From CAMDMI01 sp044379485 (lineage in GTDB: Bacteria; Bacteroidota; Bacteroidia; Cytophagales; Flexibacteraceae), in NCBI GenBank assembly GCA_044379485.1, contig JBIPOE010000094.1, forward strand, positions 1 to 13,474: DNA of 13,474 nt, read 5' to 3'. A program made the position numbers and the translations under genes. Under the pieces are notes generated by a model. That model saw nothing but the letters and a program-made list of their open reading frames with translations. It had not been told where the DNA came from and made no database searches. Of this stretch, positions 5,225 to 12,459 are shown in pieces (the stretch's first letter is position 1; each line of letters opens with the position of its first letter).

Positions 5225-5701
5225 ATGTCTTTAAATTTAGAAATTGATAATGTCGATTTGAAAATTTTATCCATTCTAACAGAGGATGCGAATATGCCTT
5301 TTACAGAAATTGCAAAAAAATGCTACGTTTCAGGAGGTACCATCCATGTGCGGATGAAGAAATTGCAGGAAATGGGTATTGTGATAGGGGCCCAATTGAA
5401 GATTGACTACGCCAAACTTGGCTATGATATTATTGCATTTTTAGGTATCTATCTGGAAAAGAGCTCTATGTATTCAGAAGTTTGTGAAGAATTAAAGGCC
5501 ATACCAGAAATTGTGAGCATTCATTATACCACCGGAAATTATTCCATCTTTGCTCAGATTATATGTAAAGATACCAAACATCTGCGCTCCGTATTGCATG
5601 ATAAAATACAGAATGTCAAAGGGATACAAAGAACAGAGACTTTTATTTCTTTGGAGGAAAGTATAGTTAGGCCAGTAAAATTGGATCCAACAAAACCTTA
5701 A
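5225..5701 (+). CDS. Lrp/AsnC-family transcriptional regulator
   Basis: The 158-residue protein has the normal two-domain layout. An N-terminal helix-turn-helix occupies residues 8-58 (VDLKILSILTEDANMPFTEIAKK, recognition helix around SGGTIHVRMKKLQEMGII). A RAM/AsnC ligand-binding domain follows at 70-145 (ends near GIQRTETFISLEE). Such proteins form dimers and octamers that bind amino acids or related small molecules and control metabolic genes. The target is unknown. The spacing to rsgA (about 150 bp) and a separate upstream promoter argue for its own transcript. A weak stem AAAACC/GGTTTT (5692-5697/5706-5711) spans the stop codon. Confidence 0.92.
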   Translation: MSLNLEIDNVDLKILSILTEDANMPFTEIAKKCYVSGGTIHVRMKKLQEMGIVIGAQLKIDYAKLGYDIIAFLGIYLEKSSMYSEVCEELKAIPEIVSIHYTTGNYSIFAQIICKDTKHLRSVLHDKIQNVKGIQRTETFISLEESIVRPVKLDPTKP

Positions 5702-5739
5702 GCTCGGTTTTCTTCCGTTTCTTTGATATTTGACTTTAA

Positions 5740-5768
5740 CTTTCATCAATATTACCTTTCGTCGATAT
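5740..5768. repeat. Imperfect 16-bp tandem repeat between lrp and rsgA
   Basis: CTTTCATCAATAT (5740-5752) recurs as CTTTCGTCGATAT (5756-5768), 11 of 13 bases identical, at a 16-bp step. Direct repeats of this size upstream of a gene could be operator half-sites on nearly the same helical face. No clear TAnnTTTG box is seen in this gap for rsgA. Confidence 0.4.
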
Positions 5769-5854
5769 AAAGAATGGAAAGTTATTTATGCTTTTCTTTG
5801 CAGTAAAGTTTTGAATAACAATAATTTGAAAATGTTTAAAACCAAAAGTGGTAG

Positions 5855-6778
5855 ATGAAAGGGACCGTTCTTAAATCTACCGGAAGTTGGTATAAAGTGC
5901 GTACAGAAAATGGCGAATTTCTGGATTGCCGCTTAAAGGGTAAACTGAAATTAAGCAAAACCGGAGTTACAAATCCAGTTGCGGTTGGGGATAAAGTTGA
6001 ACTAGAACTTGAGGAGGGTCAGCCAGGCAACGGATTGATTTTCAATATTCTGGATCGTGAAAATTATATCATCAGAAAGTCGGTTCACAAAAATAACCAG
6101 GCCCACATTCTGGCTGCCAATGTAGATCAGCTGGTTATAATTGCTTCTCTCACCTTGCCACGAACTTCTCTTGGGTTTATCGATCGACTTCTGGTTTCCG
6201 CCGAATCTTATGGAGTGCCAGCGAGAGTCGTATTTAATAAAGTGGACCTATTGAGCGAAGAAGAACTGGAATATGTGGAAATTCTGGCAGAAATGTACAC
6301 CTCAATTGGGTATCCCTCCTATGTGGTTTCAGCTTTTAACAAACTTCATATAGAGGAGTTTTCTGAACTCCTATCGGGTAAAATTTCTTTGCTTTCAGGT
6401 CATTCCGGGGTGGGTAAATCTACTTTGGTAAATGCCATTGCTCCTGAATTACAGTTAAGTACGAAAGAAATTTCCACCTATGCCAACAAAGGAAAACACA
6501 CTACGACCTATGCGGAAATGTTTCAATTGAAAGCGGATACTTTCATTATTGATACTCCAGGCATAAAGGAATTGGGTTTGATTGAAATGGAAGACGATAA
6601 TATCAGTCGTTATTTTCCTGAAATGAGAGCAATTTCAAATCAGTGCAAATTTCATAATTGTAGCCACCGACATGAGCCGGGCTGTGCAATTTTAGCTGCT
6701 TTAGATGCTGGGCAACTTCCATTAACCCGATATGAAAGCTATTTGAGTATGGTTGATGGGGATGACAATAGAAGGTAA
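5855..6778 (+). CDS. rsgA: Ribosome small subunit-dependent GTPase A
   Basis: RsgA (YjeQ/YloQ) is a circularly permuted GTPase that acts late in 30S ribosomal subunit maturation. The 307-residue protein shows an N-terminal OB-fold (residues 1-70), then the motifs in permuted order: NKVD (G4, 128-131), GHSGVGKST (G1, 182-190), GKHTTT (G2, 213-218) and DTPG (G3, 233-236). A C-terminal zinc site of C264, C269, H271 and C277 follows. Length and motif order are standard. The ATG at 5855 fits the family N-terminus (MKGTVLKSTGSWYKV). It is likely transcribed from the gap after lrp and ends without an obvious strong terminator. Confidence 0.97.
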   Translation: MKGTVLKSTGSWYKVRTENGEFLDCRLKGKLKLSKTGVTNPVAVGDKVELELEEGQPGNGLIFNILDRENYIIRKSVHKNNQAHILAANVDQLVIIASLTLPRTSLGFIDRLLVSAESYGVPARVVFNKVDLLSEEELEYVEILAEMYTSIGYPSYVVSAFNKLHIEEFSELLSGKISLLSGHSGVGKSTLVNAIAPELQLSTKEISTYANKGKHTTTYAEMFQLKADTFIIDTPGIKELGLIEMEDDNISRYFPEMRAISNQCKFHNCSHRHEPGCAILAALDAGQLPLTRYESYLSMVDGDDNRR

Positions 6779-6814
6779 GTTCCTGTAGTTCAAGTGGATT
6801 TTGGTATAATTTCC

Positions 6815-6906
6815 GTTAGCAGGTTTTTCCTTTTTCAAAAAATGCCAACAAATCTGTAAGTGAAAATATTGTAAGCGTCTTTTTTGCTTACAGGGAAAGT
6901 GCTAAC
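6815..6906. repeat. Nested inverted repeats downstream of rsgA
   Basis: GTTAGCA (6815-6821) pairs with TGCTAAC (6900-6906). Inside lies a perfect 7-bp hairpin, TGTAAGC/GCTTACA (6870-6876/6886-6892), with a 9-nt loop. The bases next to the outer arms are also partly mirrored. This may be a structured 3' end of the rsgA transcript or a relic of a small mobile element. Confidence 0.4.
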
Positions 6907-6973
6907 AAAAAACTGCAATGAGGTTTGATTAGGAGCTGAGATTTTAGGATACATCCCTGATATCCAATAACTG

Positions 6974-7186
6974 TCATAAACGGAAAGAATCCTTCAAGAC
7001 TTGCTCTTCTTTTTGTCTGAAGTTCTCTGGCTCTTCAGGTTCAGAACTTGCTGCTTTTTTTCCTCGAAGGTAGCGGGTGATTGCCTGGATAGTTTCTCCA
7101 TGGCTAACTTTTGCATTTCCTGAAATGATACTTTGTAATTCATGCTTGACAAACATTTTCACAAAGATAGTGAGCCATACATCCAT
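6974..7186 (-). CDS. Small hypothetical protein, possibly a truncated N-terminal fragment
   Basis: The 70-residue ORF looks coding. The segment HELQSIISGNAKVSHGETIQ then AITRYLRGKKAASSEPEEP resembles, from memory, the N-terminal head of larger proteins that occur in many copies in Bacteroidota genomes (I connect it loosely with polyvalent kinase-like proteins). Those proteins continue for more than 100 residues beyond this point. Here the frame stops after EEQVLKDSFRL. A second short frame continues in the same phase past the TGA before another stop, consistent with decay. It is the only plausible gene in the 6779-7502 gap. The exact start is uncertain (ATG at 7186 or residue 11). No promoter match is seen. 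Confidence 0.42.
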   Translation of the reverse strand: MDVWLTIFVKMFVKHELQSIISGNAKVSHGETIQAITRYLRGKKAASSEPEEPENFRQKEEQVLKDSFRL

Positions 7187-7502
7187 TACAAAAAGAACTG
7201 ATTCACAAAGTAATTACTTCTCCTTCACTACACCTTTAACTGGTTTCCCACGGGCGGAAAGAGGCAACAATGGCGACACTTAATTTTAAAAAAGTATACA
7301 TTACCGATTATAAGCATATTTTTAGATCTAAAAAGATGTTAAAGGTGAATTAAAAACAAACACTAATTTGCCACTAACACCTGTTTTTTGATGTATTTTG
7401 CCTTGCAGCAATCTTCTGAAACGATTTTCCAGACCAGTTACTTTTTTTTGAAAAACTAGGGATACTTTTGCCCTTCTTCAAATACTTCATTTAAAATACT
7501 GC
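7187..7502. other. Intergenic stretch upstream of the M42 peptidase gene
   Basis: This AT-rich stretch contains no convincing gene. Short open frames reading out of the 7077-7283 region have no protein-like features. The only signal found is a TACTTTTG -7 box at 7463-7470. Confidence 0.5.
7463..7470 (+). promoter_or_regulatory. -7 box for the M42 peptidase gene
   Basis: TACTTTTG matches TAnnTTTG and would give a leader of about 27 bases before the ATG at 7503. A TTG lies only 12 bp upstream, too close for the usual -33 element. Confidence 0.4.
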
Positions 7503-8573
7503 ATGGATCAGCTTTCAAAAGAATTTCTTTACAAATACATCAATAATTTTTCTCCGACTGGTTTTGAAGAAAGTGGACAAAGGCTTTGGTTGGATTATTT
7601 AAAACCCTATATTGATACCTATATTTCAGATACTTATGGAACTGTCGTAGGGGTAATTAATCCTGAGGCAAAGTACAAGGTGGTCATTGAGGCGCATGCC
7701 GATGAGATTTCCTGGTTTGTCAATTATATTTCAGATGATGGATTCATTTATCTTAGAAGAAATGGTGGCTCAGATGCTCTAATTGCACCATCAAAACGGG
7801 CCAATCTTTTTGGAGATAAGGGAATCGTAAAGGGTGTTTTTGGTTGGCCGGCCATTCATGTGCGGGAACTGGAAAAAGACGAAGCGCCAAAAATCAAAAA
7901 TATTTTTATTGACATTGGAGCAGCCAATAAAAAGGAAGTATTGGAAATGGGCATTCATGTGGGAACCGTTGCAACCTTTGATGATGAAGCATTTGACCTG
8001 AATACCAAGTATTTGGTTGGGCGGGCCTTGGACAATCGTATCGGAGGTTTTATGATTGCTCAGGTTGCAAAAATGCTCAAGGAAAACGGACAAACATTAC
8101 CGTTTGGACTTTACATCGTGAATTCAGTTCAGGAAGAAATCGGCCTTCGTGGCGCAGAAATGATTGCCAGGCGAATTCAACCAGATGTGGCCATTATAAC
8201 AGATGTATGCCACGACACAGCGTCTCCGATGTACAAAAAACTGGAGCAAGGTGACCAAAGATGTGGGGATGGACCAGTTTTAACTTATGGCCCGGCAGTT
8301 CAGAATAATTTGCTGAATTTTATAATTGACGTAGCCAATAAAAATGAAATCAAATTTCAAAGAGCCTCAGCCACAAGAGCAACTGGAACAGATACCGATG
8401 CATTTGCATATTCCGGAGTTGGTTCTGCTTCAGCCTTGATTTCGCTGCCATTAAAATATATGCATACCACAGTGGAAACCATTAGTTATGAAGATGTTGA
8501 AGCGGTAATCCAACTAATTTATAAAAGTGTTTTGGCCTTGGAAGATGGGCAGGATTTCAGGTATATAAAATAA
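7503..8573 (+). CDS. M42-family metallo-aminopeptidase
   Basis: The 356-residue protein belongs to the M42 family (glutamyl aminopeptidase/tetrahedral aminopeptidase type, often mis-annotated as endoglucanase), which trims N-terminal residues from peptides in the cytoplasm. The two-metal site is visible: H65 and D67 in EAHADEI, D177 in GRALDNRIGG, E211/E212 in VQEEIGLRGA (general base and metal ligand), D234 in IITDVCHD and H321 in KYMHTTVE. The apical dimerisation domain falls between residues 67 and 177. Length is typical. No signal peptide is seen. It is monocistronic: its own -7 box is upstream and a strong terminator follows 5 bp after the stop. Confidence 0.94.
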   Translation: MDQLSKEFLYKYINNFSPTGFEESGQRLWLDYLKPYIDTYISDTYGTVVGVINPEAKYKVVIEAHADEISWFVNYISDDGFIYLRRNGGSDALIAPSKRANLFGDKGIVKGVFGWPAIHVRELEKDEAPKIKNIFIDIGAANKKEVLEMGIHVGTVATFDDEAFDLNTKYLVGRALDNRIGGFMIAQVAKMLKENGQTLPFGLYIVNSVQEEIGLRGAEMIARRIQPDVAIITDVCHDTASPMYKKLEQGDQRCGDGPVLTYGPAVQNNLLNFIIDVANKNEIKFQRASATRATGTDTDAFAYSGVGSASALISLPLKYMHTTVETISYEDVEAVIQLIYKSVLALEDGQDFRYIK

Positions 8574-8577
8574 ACAA

Positions 8578-8615
8578 TACCGGGTATTTTTATGGAAATG
8601 CCCGGTAATTTTTTA
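8578..8615 (+). terminator. Intrinsic terminator between convergent genes
   Basis: TACCGGGTATTT (8578-8589) pairs with AAATGCCCGGTA (8596-8607), giving 12 bp with one T-G pair and loop TTATGG. A T-rich tail follows on the plus strand. It lies between the convergent M42 and serBA genes and could serve both, though the T tract favours the plus strand. Confidence 0.88.
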
Positions 8616-10508
8616 ATACAAAATTCTAAACTTTATCGTGCTTTCAATAGCCCGCAGTTCTTTAATCACTTCCTTGTTATACTCTTTATCAATATCGGTT
8701 ATCACATATCCAATGTGGGTATTGGTCTTTAGATATTGACCTACAATATTGATTTCATGGTTGGCAAGAATTAAATTTATCTTGGCCAAAATCCCTGGAA
8801 CATTTGCATGGCAATGCATCAATCGATGTGCATTTGCCAGCTCTGGCAATTGAATTTCAGGGAAATTCACACTCATATATGTGCTGCCAGTATTGATGTA
8901 TTCCATCATTTTATTTGGAACATAATCAGCAATGTTAAACTGAGCTTCTTCGGTGCTTCCGCCAATATGGGGAGACAATAAAACATTGGAAAGGCCCATC
9001 AATTCGGAGATAAAGGGATCCTGGTTGGTTTTTGGCTCTTCCGGAAAAACATCCAAACCAGCTCCTCTAACTTTTCCACTTTTCAAAGCTGCCACCAAGG
9101 CTGGAATTTCCACAATATGGCCTCTGGATAGATTTAGAAAAATGACTCCATCTTTCATTCTGGCAAATTGTTTTTCCCCAATCAGATTGGCATTTGATTT
9201 CCTGCCGTCTGTATGAAGAGTAATAATATCGGCAGTTTCAAGCAATTGATTCAGCGTGTGGCATTTATGTGCATTTCCAAGAGCCAGCTTGTCAACAACA
9301 TCATAAAAATAAACCTGCATACCCAATGCCTCTGCAATTACACCAAGCTGGGTCCCAATGTTGCCATAACCAATGATACCCAGTTTTTTACCCCTTACCT
9401 CATAGCTTTGTTTGGCACTTTTGTCCCATTTACCTGTATGCATTTCATTGCTCTTTTCCACAATCTTTCGGGTTAGAACAATCATTTCACCAACGGCCAG
9501 TTCTACCACAGAACGGGTGTTGGAGTAAGGCGCATTAAAAACTGCAATTCCTTTTTTAAGACAGGTTTCCAGATCAATCTGATTGGTGCCGATGCAAAAA
9601 GCACCAACTGAAATCAACTTATTGGCATGTTCCAAAACCTTAGCAGTCAGCATGGTTTTAGACCGAATTCCCAATATGGAAACGTTTTTTATTTTCTCAC
9701 AAAGTTCATCCTCATCAAGTCCACCAGCAATAGACTCTACCTGATAGCCTTCTGATCTAAACAAATCCACCGCATGTGGATGGATGTTTTCAAGTAATAA
9801 AACTGAAATTCTGCTTTTTGGGTAACTTACAGTCATGGGTAGTCGGTTGTCGTATAAAAATTCTTCCAGAGTTGCTGATTTATGGTCAGCCATTGAGATT
9901 ACCAAATCGCGTTCCACATTTTCTGTGAAAGCAAAAAACTTATTGGCCAGGCCAGCTTCTTTAATTTCATAATCGGTGTAGCCATCGCCTAGCACATACA
10001 CCTCACCTGGAAGTTGTAATTCTTTTAGCAACTTCACCTTGCCTTTGTCCTGACTTAAAAAGTTGTTCTCATCAAAACCAATAATGTTCCCTGTTTCATC
10101 AAAGAGGAAAGTATTGGCATAAACATTTTCTTCAACAATGCCGAACTCAGCTACAATAGGCACGATAAACTCCTTAAAACCAGAGGAAACAATTCTGATC
10201 TGATCGCTGAATGTTGTAAAAAACTCTATGTTTCGTAAAAATGAATCTGAAACTTTTCCTTTCAAAACCAGGACAAGATCCTCAAGATTTTTTTTGTTTG
10301 CAGATAATAGACCAACTCTTTTTCTTAAAGATTCAGCAAAAGAAAGTTCACCTGCCATGGCCAATTCTGTGGTTTGGCGAATCATTTCCAATACACTTCC
10401 CGCATTATCATGTCCAGCCAAGGATATTTTGACTAGCTCATCCAATGCTTCTACTTGTGTAAAAGTGCTGTCAAAATCAATGACAAAGTATTTGTTTAAA
10501 TCTTTCAA
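8613..10508 (-). CDS. serA: Bifunctional phosphoserine phosphatase-phosphoglycerate dehydrogenase with ACT domain
   Basis: The 631-residue protein fuses two enzymes of serine synthesis. Residues 1-220 are a HAD phosphatase of the SerB type: nucleophile D11 and D13 in DFDST, SSG at 108-110, K155/K157 in SQDKGK, and GDGYTD (174-179). Residues 232-545 are a D-3-phosphoglycerate dehydrogenase: NAPYSNTRSVVE (325-336), the NAD-binding GYGNIG (380-385) with D403, R462 in NLSRGH, E490 in DVFPEE and H514 in SPHIGGSTEE. An ACT domain (560-631) resembles the serine-binding regulatory domain. It would carry out the first and third pathway steps. The middle aminotransferase SerC is not in this window. All catalytic residues I looked for are present in both halves. 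The ATG at 10508 suits the HAD start. The upstream promoter is strong and the leader is long. Confidence 0.94.
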   Translation of the reverse strand: MKDLNKYFVIDFDSTFTQVEALDELVKISLAGHDNAGSVLEMIRQTTELAMAGELSFAESLRKRVGLLSANKKNLEDLVLVLKGKVSDSFLRNIEFFTTFSDQIRIVSSGFKEFIVPIVAEFGIVEENVYANTFLFDETGNIIGFDENNFLSQDKGKVKLLKELQLPGEVYVLGDGYTDYEIKEAGLANKFFAFTENVERDLVISMADHKSATLEEFLYDNRLPMTVSYPKSRISVLLLENIHPHAVDLFRSEGYQVESIAGGLDEDELCEKIKNVSILGIRSKTMLTAKVLEHANKLISVGAFCIGTNQIDLETCLKKGIAVFNAPYSNTRSVVELAVGEMIVLTRKIVEKSNEMHTGKWDKSAKQSYEVRGKKLGIIGYGNIGTQLGVIAEALGMQVYFYDVVDKLALGNAHKCHTLNQLLETADIITLHTDGRKSNANLIGEKQFARMKDGVIFLNLSRGHIVEIPALVAALKSGKVRGAGLDVFPEEPKTNQDPFISELMGLSNVLLSPHIGGSTEEAQFNIADYVPNKMMEYINTGSTYMSVNFPEIQLPELANAHRLMHCHANVPGILAKINLILANHEINIVGQYLKTNTHIGYVITDIDKEYNKEVIKELRAIESTIKFRILY

Positions 10509-10536
10509 AATCTTAGAAAAACGAATCGTACACCTA

Positions 10537-10576
10537 ATTGTTTGATTGTGATAGTTTTACGGTTTTAAACAATCAA
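10537..10576 (-). promoter_or_regulatory. Leader of serA with two mutually exclusive stems
   Basis: In the 5' leader, ATTGTTT/AAACAAT (10537-10543 and 10567-10573) and TTGATTG/CAATCAA (10542-10548 and 10570-10576) are both perfect 7-bp complements and overlap each other on both sides. Only one can form at a time. The stems are A-T rich, so a regulatory role is speculative. Confidence 0.35.
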
Positions 10577-10590
10577 TTCCAATCAAAGTG

Positions 10591-10621
10591 CAAAACTAAG
10601 ATTTTGAGCCACAAACTGCAA
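10591..10621 (-). promoter_or_regulatory. serA promoter
   Basis: On the minus strand TTG (10621-10619) is followed by a 20-bp spacer and TAGTTTTG (10598-10591), a full match to the Bacteroidota consensus. The transcript would start near 10585, leaving a leader of about 75 bases. Confidence 0.62.
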
Positions 10622-10689
10622 GGAAAGATGAAAAGGAGAGAAATAGTTGCTTAAGATATAGCACAGGTTATAGGTTTGAAAATATCAAA

Positions 10690-10718
10690 GAAAAAAAAAT
10701 TCCTTTTAGAAAAAGGAT
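10690..10718 (-). terminator. Terminator of the toxin-antitoxin operon
   Basis: TCCTTTT (10701-10707) and AAAAGGA (10711-10717) form a 7-bp stem with a 3-nt loop. On the minus strand it is followed by nine T (plus-strand A tract 10691-10699). It abuts the toxin stop codon. Confidence 0.65.
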
Positions 10719-11024
10719 TTAGTCGGAATCAATATCCAAATTTTCTGGATTTTTTCTATTGTTCCAAAAAGCTAGAATTTCGATAGTTTCAGAATTCTGT
10801 ATGGGGAAGAAAATTGAATTGTGGCGACTCACGAAACACTTCCTTATGTTCGAATAATCTGTTAAAACTGGGAATAAATAGGGCTGATTTTGAATTAATT
10901 GACAAAGGTGATCAACGCGATCGATAAGTTGAATAGCCTTTTGGGAACCCCATTCTTCCTTCAGATAAAGAATAGTCGAAGCAAAATCTGTTTCTGCCTG
11001 GCTTGTCCAGCGAAGCGATCTCAT
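10719..11024 (-). CDS. ParE/RelE-superfamily toxin
   Basis: The 101-residue protein fits the ParE/RelE fold: RWTSQAETDFASTILYLKEEWG at the N-terminus, an alpha-helical hairpin (AIQLIDRVDHLCQLIQNQP), then the strand region RKCFVSRHNSIFFPIQ and IEILAFWNNRKNPENL at the C-terminus. Relatives either inhibit DNA gyrase (ParE) or cleave ribosome-bound mRNA (RelE). The sequence, with an unremarkable C-terminus and no RelE catalytic set that I can identify, leans towards ParE-like, but this is not certain. The start codon overlaps the antitoxin stop in an ATGA, so translation is coupled. A terminator follows immediately. Confidence 0.85.
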   Translation of the reverse strand: MRSLRWTSQAETDFASTILYLKEEWGSQKAIQLIDRVDHLCQLIQNQPYLFPVLTDYSNIRKCFVSRHNSIFFPIQNSETIEILAFWNNRKNPENLDIDSD

Positions 11025-11239
11025 TTACTTATTGAGCTCCTTATATTGGCTATAACAACAGAATGATCCTTTAGAATTTTGTCATTTGCTTGTTGTATGC
11101 CAATATCTATTAGTTTTTTTTCTTCAAGCAAAATTGACTCTGATTTTGAATCAAATTGAGAAATAAAAAGAAAAATGGAATCCAAAATTGCTTGATTGTC
11201 AATGGATTCAATTCTTGAAATCAGATCGGCTTTTGACAT
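11021..11239 (-). CDS. Antitoxin partner of the ParE/RelE toxin
   Basis: The 72-residue protein (MSKADLISRIESIDNQAILD..., ending HSVVIANIRSSISK) is of the small, helical, acidic type commonly found directly before ParE/RelE toxins in Bacteroidota. It has no recognisable DNA-binding fold. The C-terminal part would wrap the toxin. Its stop overlaps the toxin ATG by 4 bp, which is the main support for the pairing. TTAATT/AATTAA (11242-11247 and 11253-11258) is an inverted repeat just upstream of the start and may be the operator. The gap to the upstream YicC gene is only 47 bp, so read-through from that gene is possible. Confidence 0.8.
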   Translation of the reverse strand: MSKADLISRIESIDNQAILDSIFLFISQFDSKSESILLEEKKLIDIGIQQANDKILKDHSVVIANIRSSISK

Positions 11240-11241
11240 AC

Positions 11242-11258
11242 TTAATTTGAATAATTAA
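11242..11258. promoter_or_regulatory. Inverted repeat before the toxin-antitoxin operon
   Basis: TTAATT and AATTAA are separated by 5 bp, starting 3 bp before the antitoxin ATG. Autoregulated toxin-antitoxin operons usually carry such a site. The AT-rich background weakens the case and no TAnnTTTG box is found here. Confidence 0.35.
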
Positions 11259-11286
11259 AGGCAATTTAAATTATTTTTCTCATATT

Positions 11287-12171
11287 CTACAGAAAATTCA
11301 TCCCTTGCTCCTTTATCTTTTCCAGATCATCCTTCATCAAAACCACAAGTTTTTGAATGGGCGCATGGTTTGCTTTTGAACCTATGGTATTAATTTCTCT
11401 TCCTATTTCCTGACTAATAAACCCAAGTTTACGACCTGCATTTTCCTCATGGTGAAGTACTTGCAAGAAATGGTCCAGGTGATTTGCCAGACGGATTTTT
11501 TCTTCAGTAATGTCAAGTTTTTCAAGATAAAAAATCATTTCCTGCTCAAAACGGTTTGGGTCAAAAGCGGTGTCCGTTTTAATGCTGTTTAACTTTTCAT
11601 CTATTCGCTGCCGTACATTGGCCGCCCTTTCCGGATCCAGAACAATGACTTGTTCCAGTAGATTTTTAATATTTGAGATATAACCTTCGATTTTTTCAGA
11701 AAGCGCTTTTCCTTCTGTCAAACGAAATTCATCACAGGCTTTAAGGGCCTGTTCGCAAGCCTTTTGGGTTATAATCCACTCATGCTCACGGTTTTCTCTT
11801 CCGTTAGAAATGGCCATAACCTCCGGCATTCTTAAAACGGATTGCAAAATTTGCGAAGCATCAATGGCAACTGGTAGTTTATTTGTTTCCTCATAAATCG
11901 AACCAAAGTGAAAGTGAAGCAATTCCGCGTTTAGTTGTGAAGCGGAAGCGGCTTTATTCGCATACTCCAATTCCACATTAAACAAAATCTTGCCTCTTTC
12001 TAAGTATTTGGTAACCAGATTCCTGATTTCAAATTCTTTGTCCTGCAATTGTTTTGGAAGTCGGACATTTAGGTCCAGGGCTTTGGAGTTTAGGGATTTA
12101 ACTTCTGCTCGTACAGAAAGATTTTGATCTTCAACAGTCGCAGCTCCAAAGCCAGTCATTGATTTTATCAT
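11287..12171 (-). CDS. YicC/YloC-family endoribonuclease
   Basis: The 294-residue protein is a YicC family member, now known as endoribonucleases (E. coli YicC, B. subtilis YloC). The start MIKSMTGFG at 12171 is the canonical family N-terminus. The longer frame to 12216 would add 15 unrelated residues and is rejected. Conserved blocks include VKSLNSKALDLNVRLP (24-39), DPNRFEQEM (204-212) and GRKLGFISQEIGREINTIGSKA (246-267), the DUF1732 signature. Length is normal. The gene often sits beside gmk in other bacteria, but gmk is not seen downstream here: a toxin-antitoxin pair occupies that position. Confidence 0.94.
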   Translation of the reverse strand: MIKSMTGFGAATVEDQNLSVRAEVKSLNSKALDLNVRLPKQLQDKEFEIRNLVTKYLERGKILFNVELEYANKAASASQLNAELLHFHFGSIYEETNKLPVAIDASQILQSVLRMPEVMAISNGRENREHEWIITQKACEQALKACDEFRLTEGKALSEKIEGYISNIKNLLEQVIVLDPERAANVRQRIDEKLNSIKTDTAFDPNRFEQEMIFYLEKLDITEEKIRLANHLDHFLQVLHHEENAGRKLGFISQEIGREINTIGSKANHAPIQKLVVLMKDDLEKIKEQGMNFL

Positions 12172-12459
12172 TTGAGTATTTGGTTTTAAAAGGAATGCAA
12201 ATATGTTCCAAAACATCCAGCTTTGTGGAATGGTGTTCTCTTTAATTGTTTTTTATTGGTTTCAGCCTGAATGAAATTGTTTCAGCATGGCCATTGAATA
12301 CTACAATTAATCCAAAATTATGGTGCAAAATTGGACCAAAAAACTTTGTGACATTCATCATCGCTTACTCGTGGATTTTTGAGTTATAAATTGCGGGTCC
12401 GGATGTTTTTGAACTGTTCGCAAATTCATTTTCCAAACTGAAGGTTTATTTAAATCAAA
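12172..12459. other. Divergent intergenic region between yicC and the glycosyltransferase gene
   Basis: This 288-bp AT-rich stretch separates two divergent genes and should contain both promoters. No exact TAnnTTTG box was found in either direction. TTTCAGC occurs twice 27 bp apart, without further structure. No gene is seen. Confidence 0.5.

Noticed and set aside
8953..9476. Plus-strand open frames across the serA gene, and other antisense frames (1264-1524, 3158-3442, 7791-8093, 10228-10545, 12738-13013)
   Set aside because: All lie opposite well-supported genes with conserved motifs and have no protein-like features of their own.
12172..12216. Upstream extension of the YicC frame (15 extra residues)
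   Set aside because: The family begins MIxSMTGF, which matches the internal ATG at 12171. The added residues have no family counterpart.
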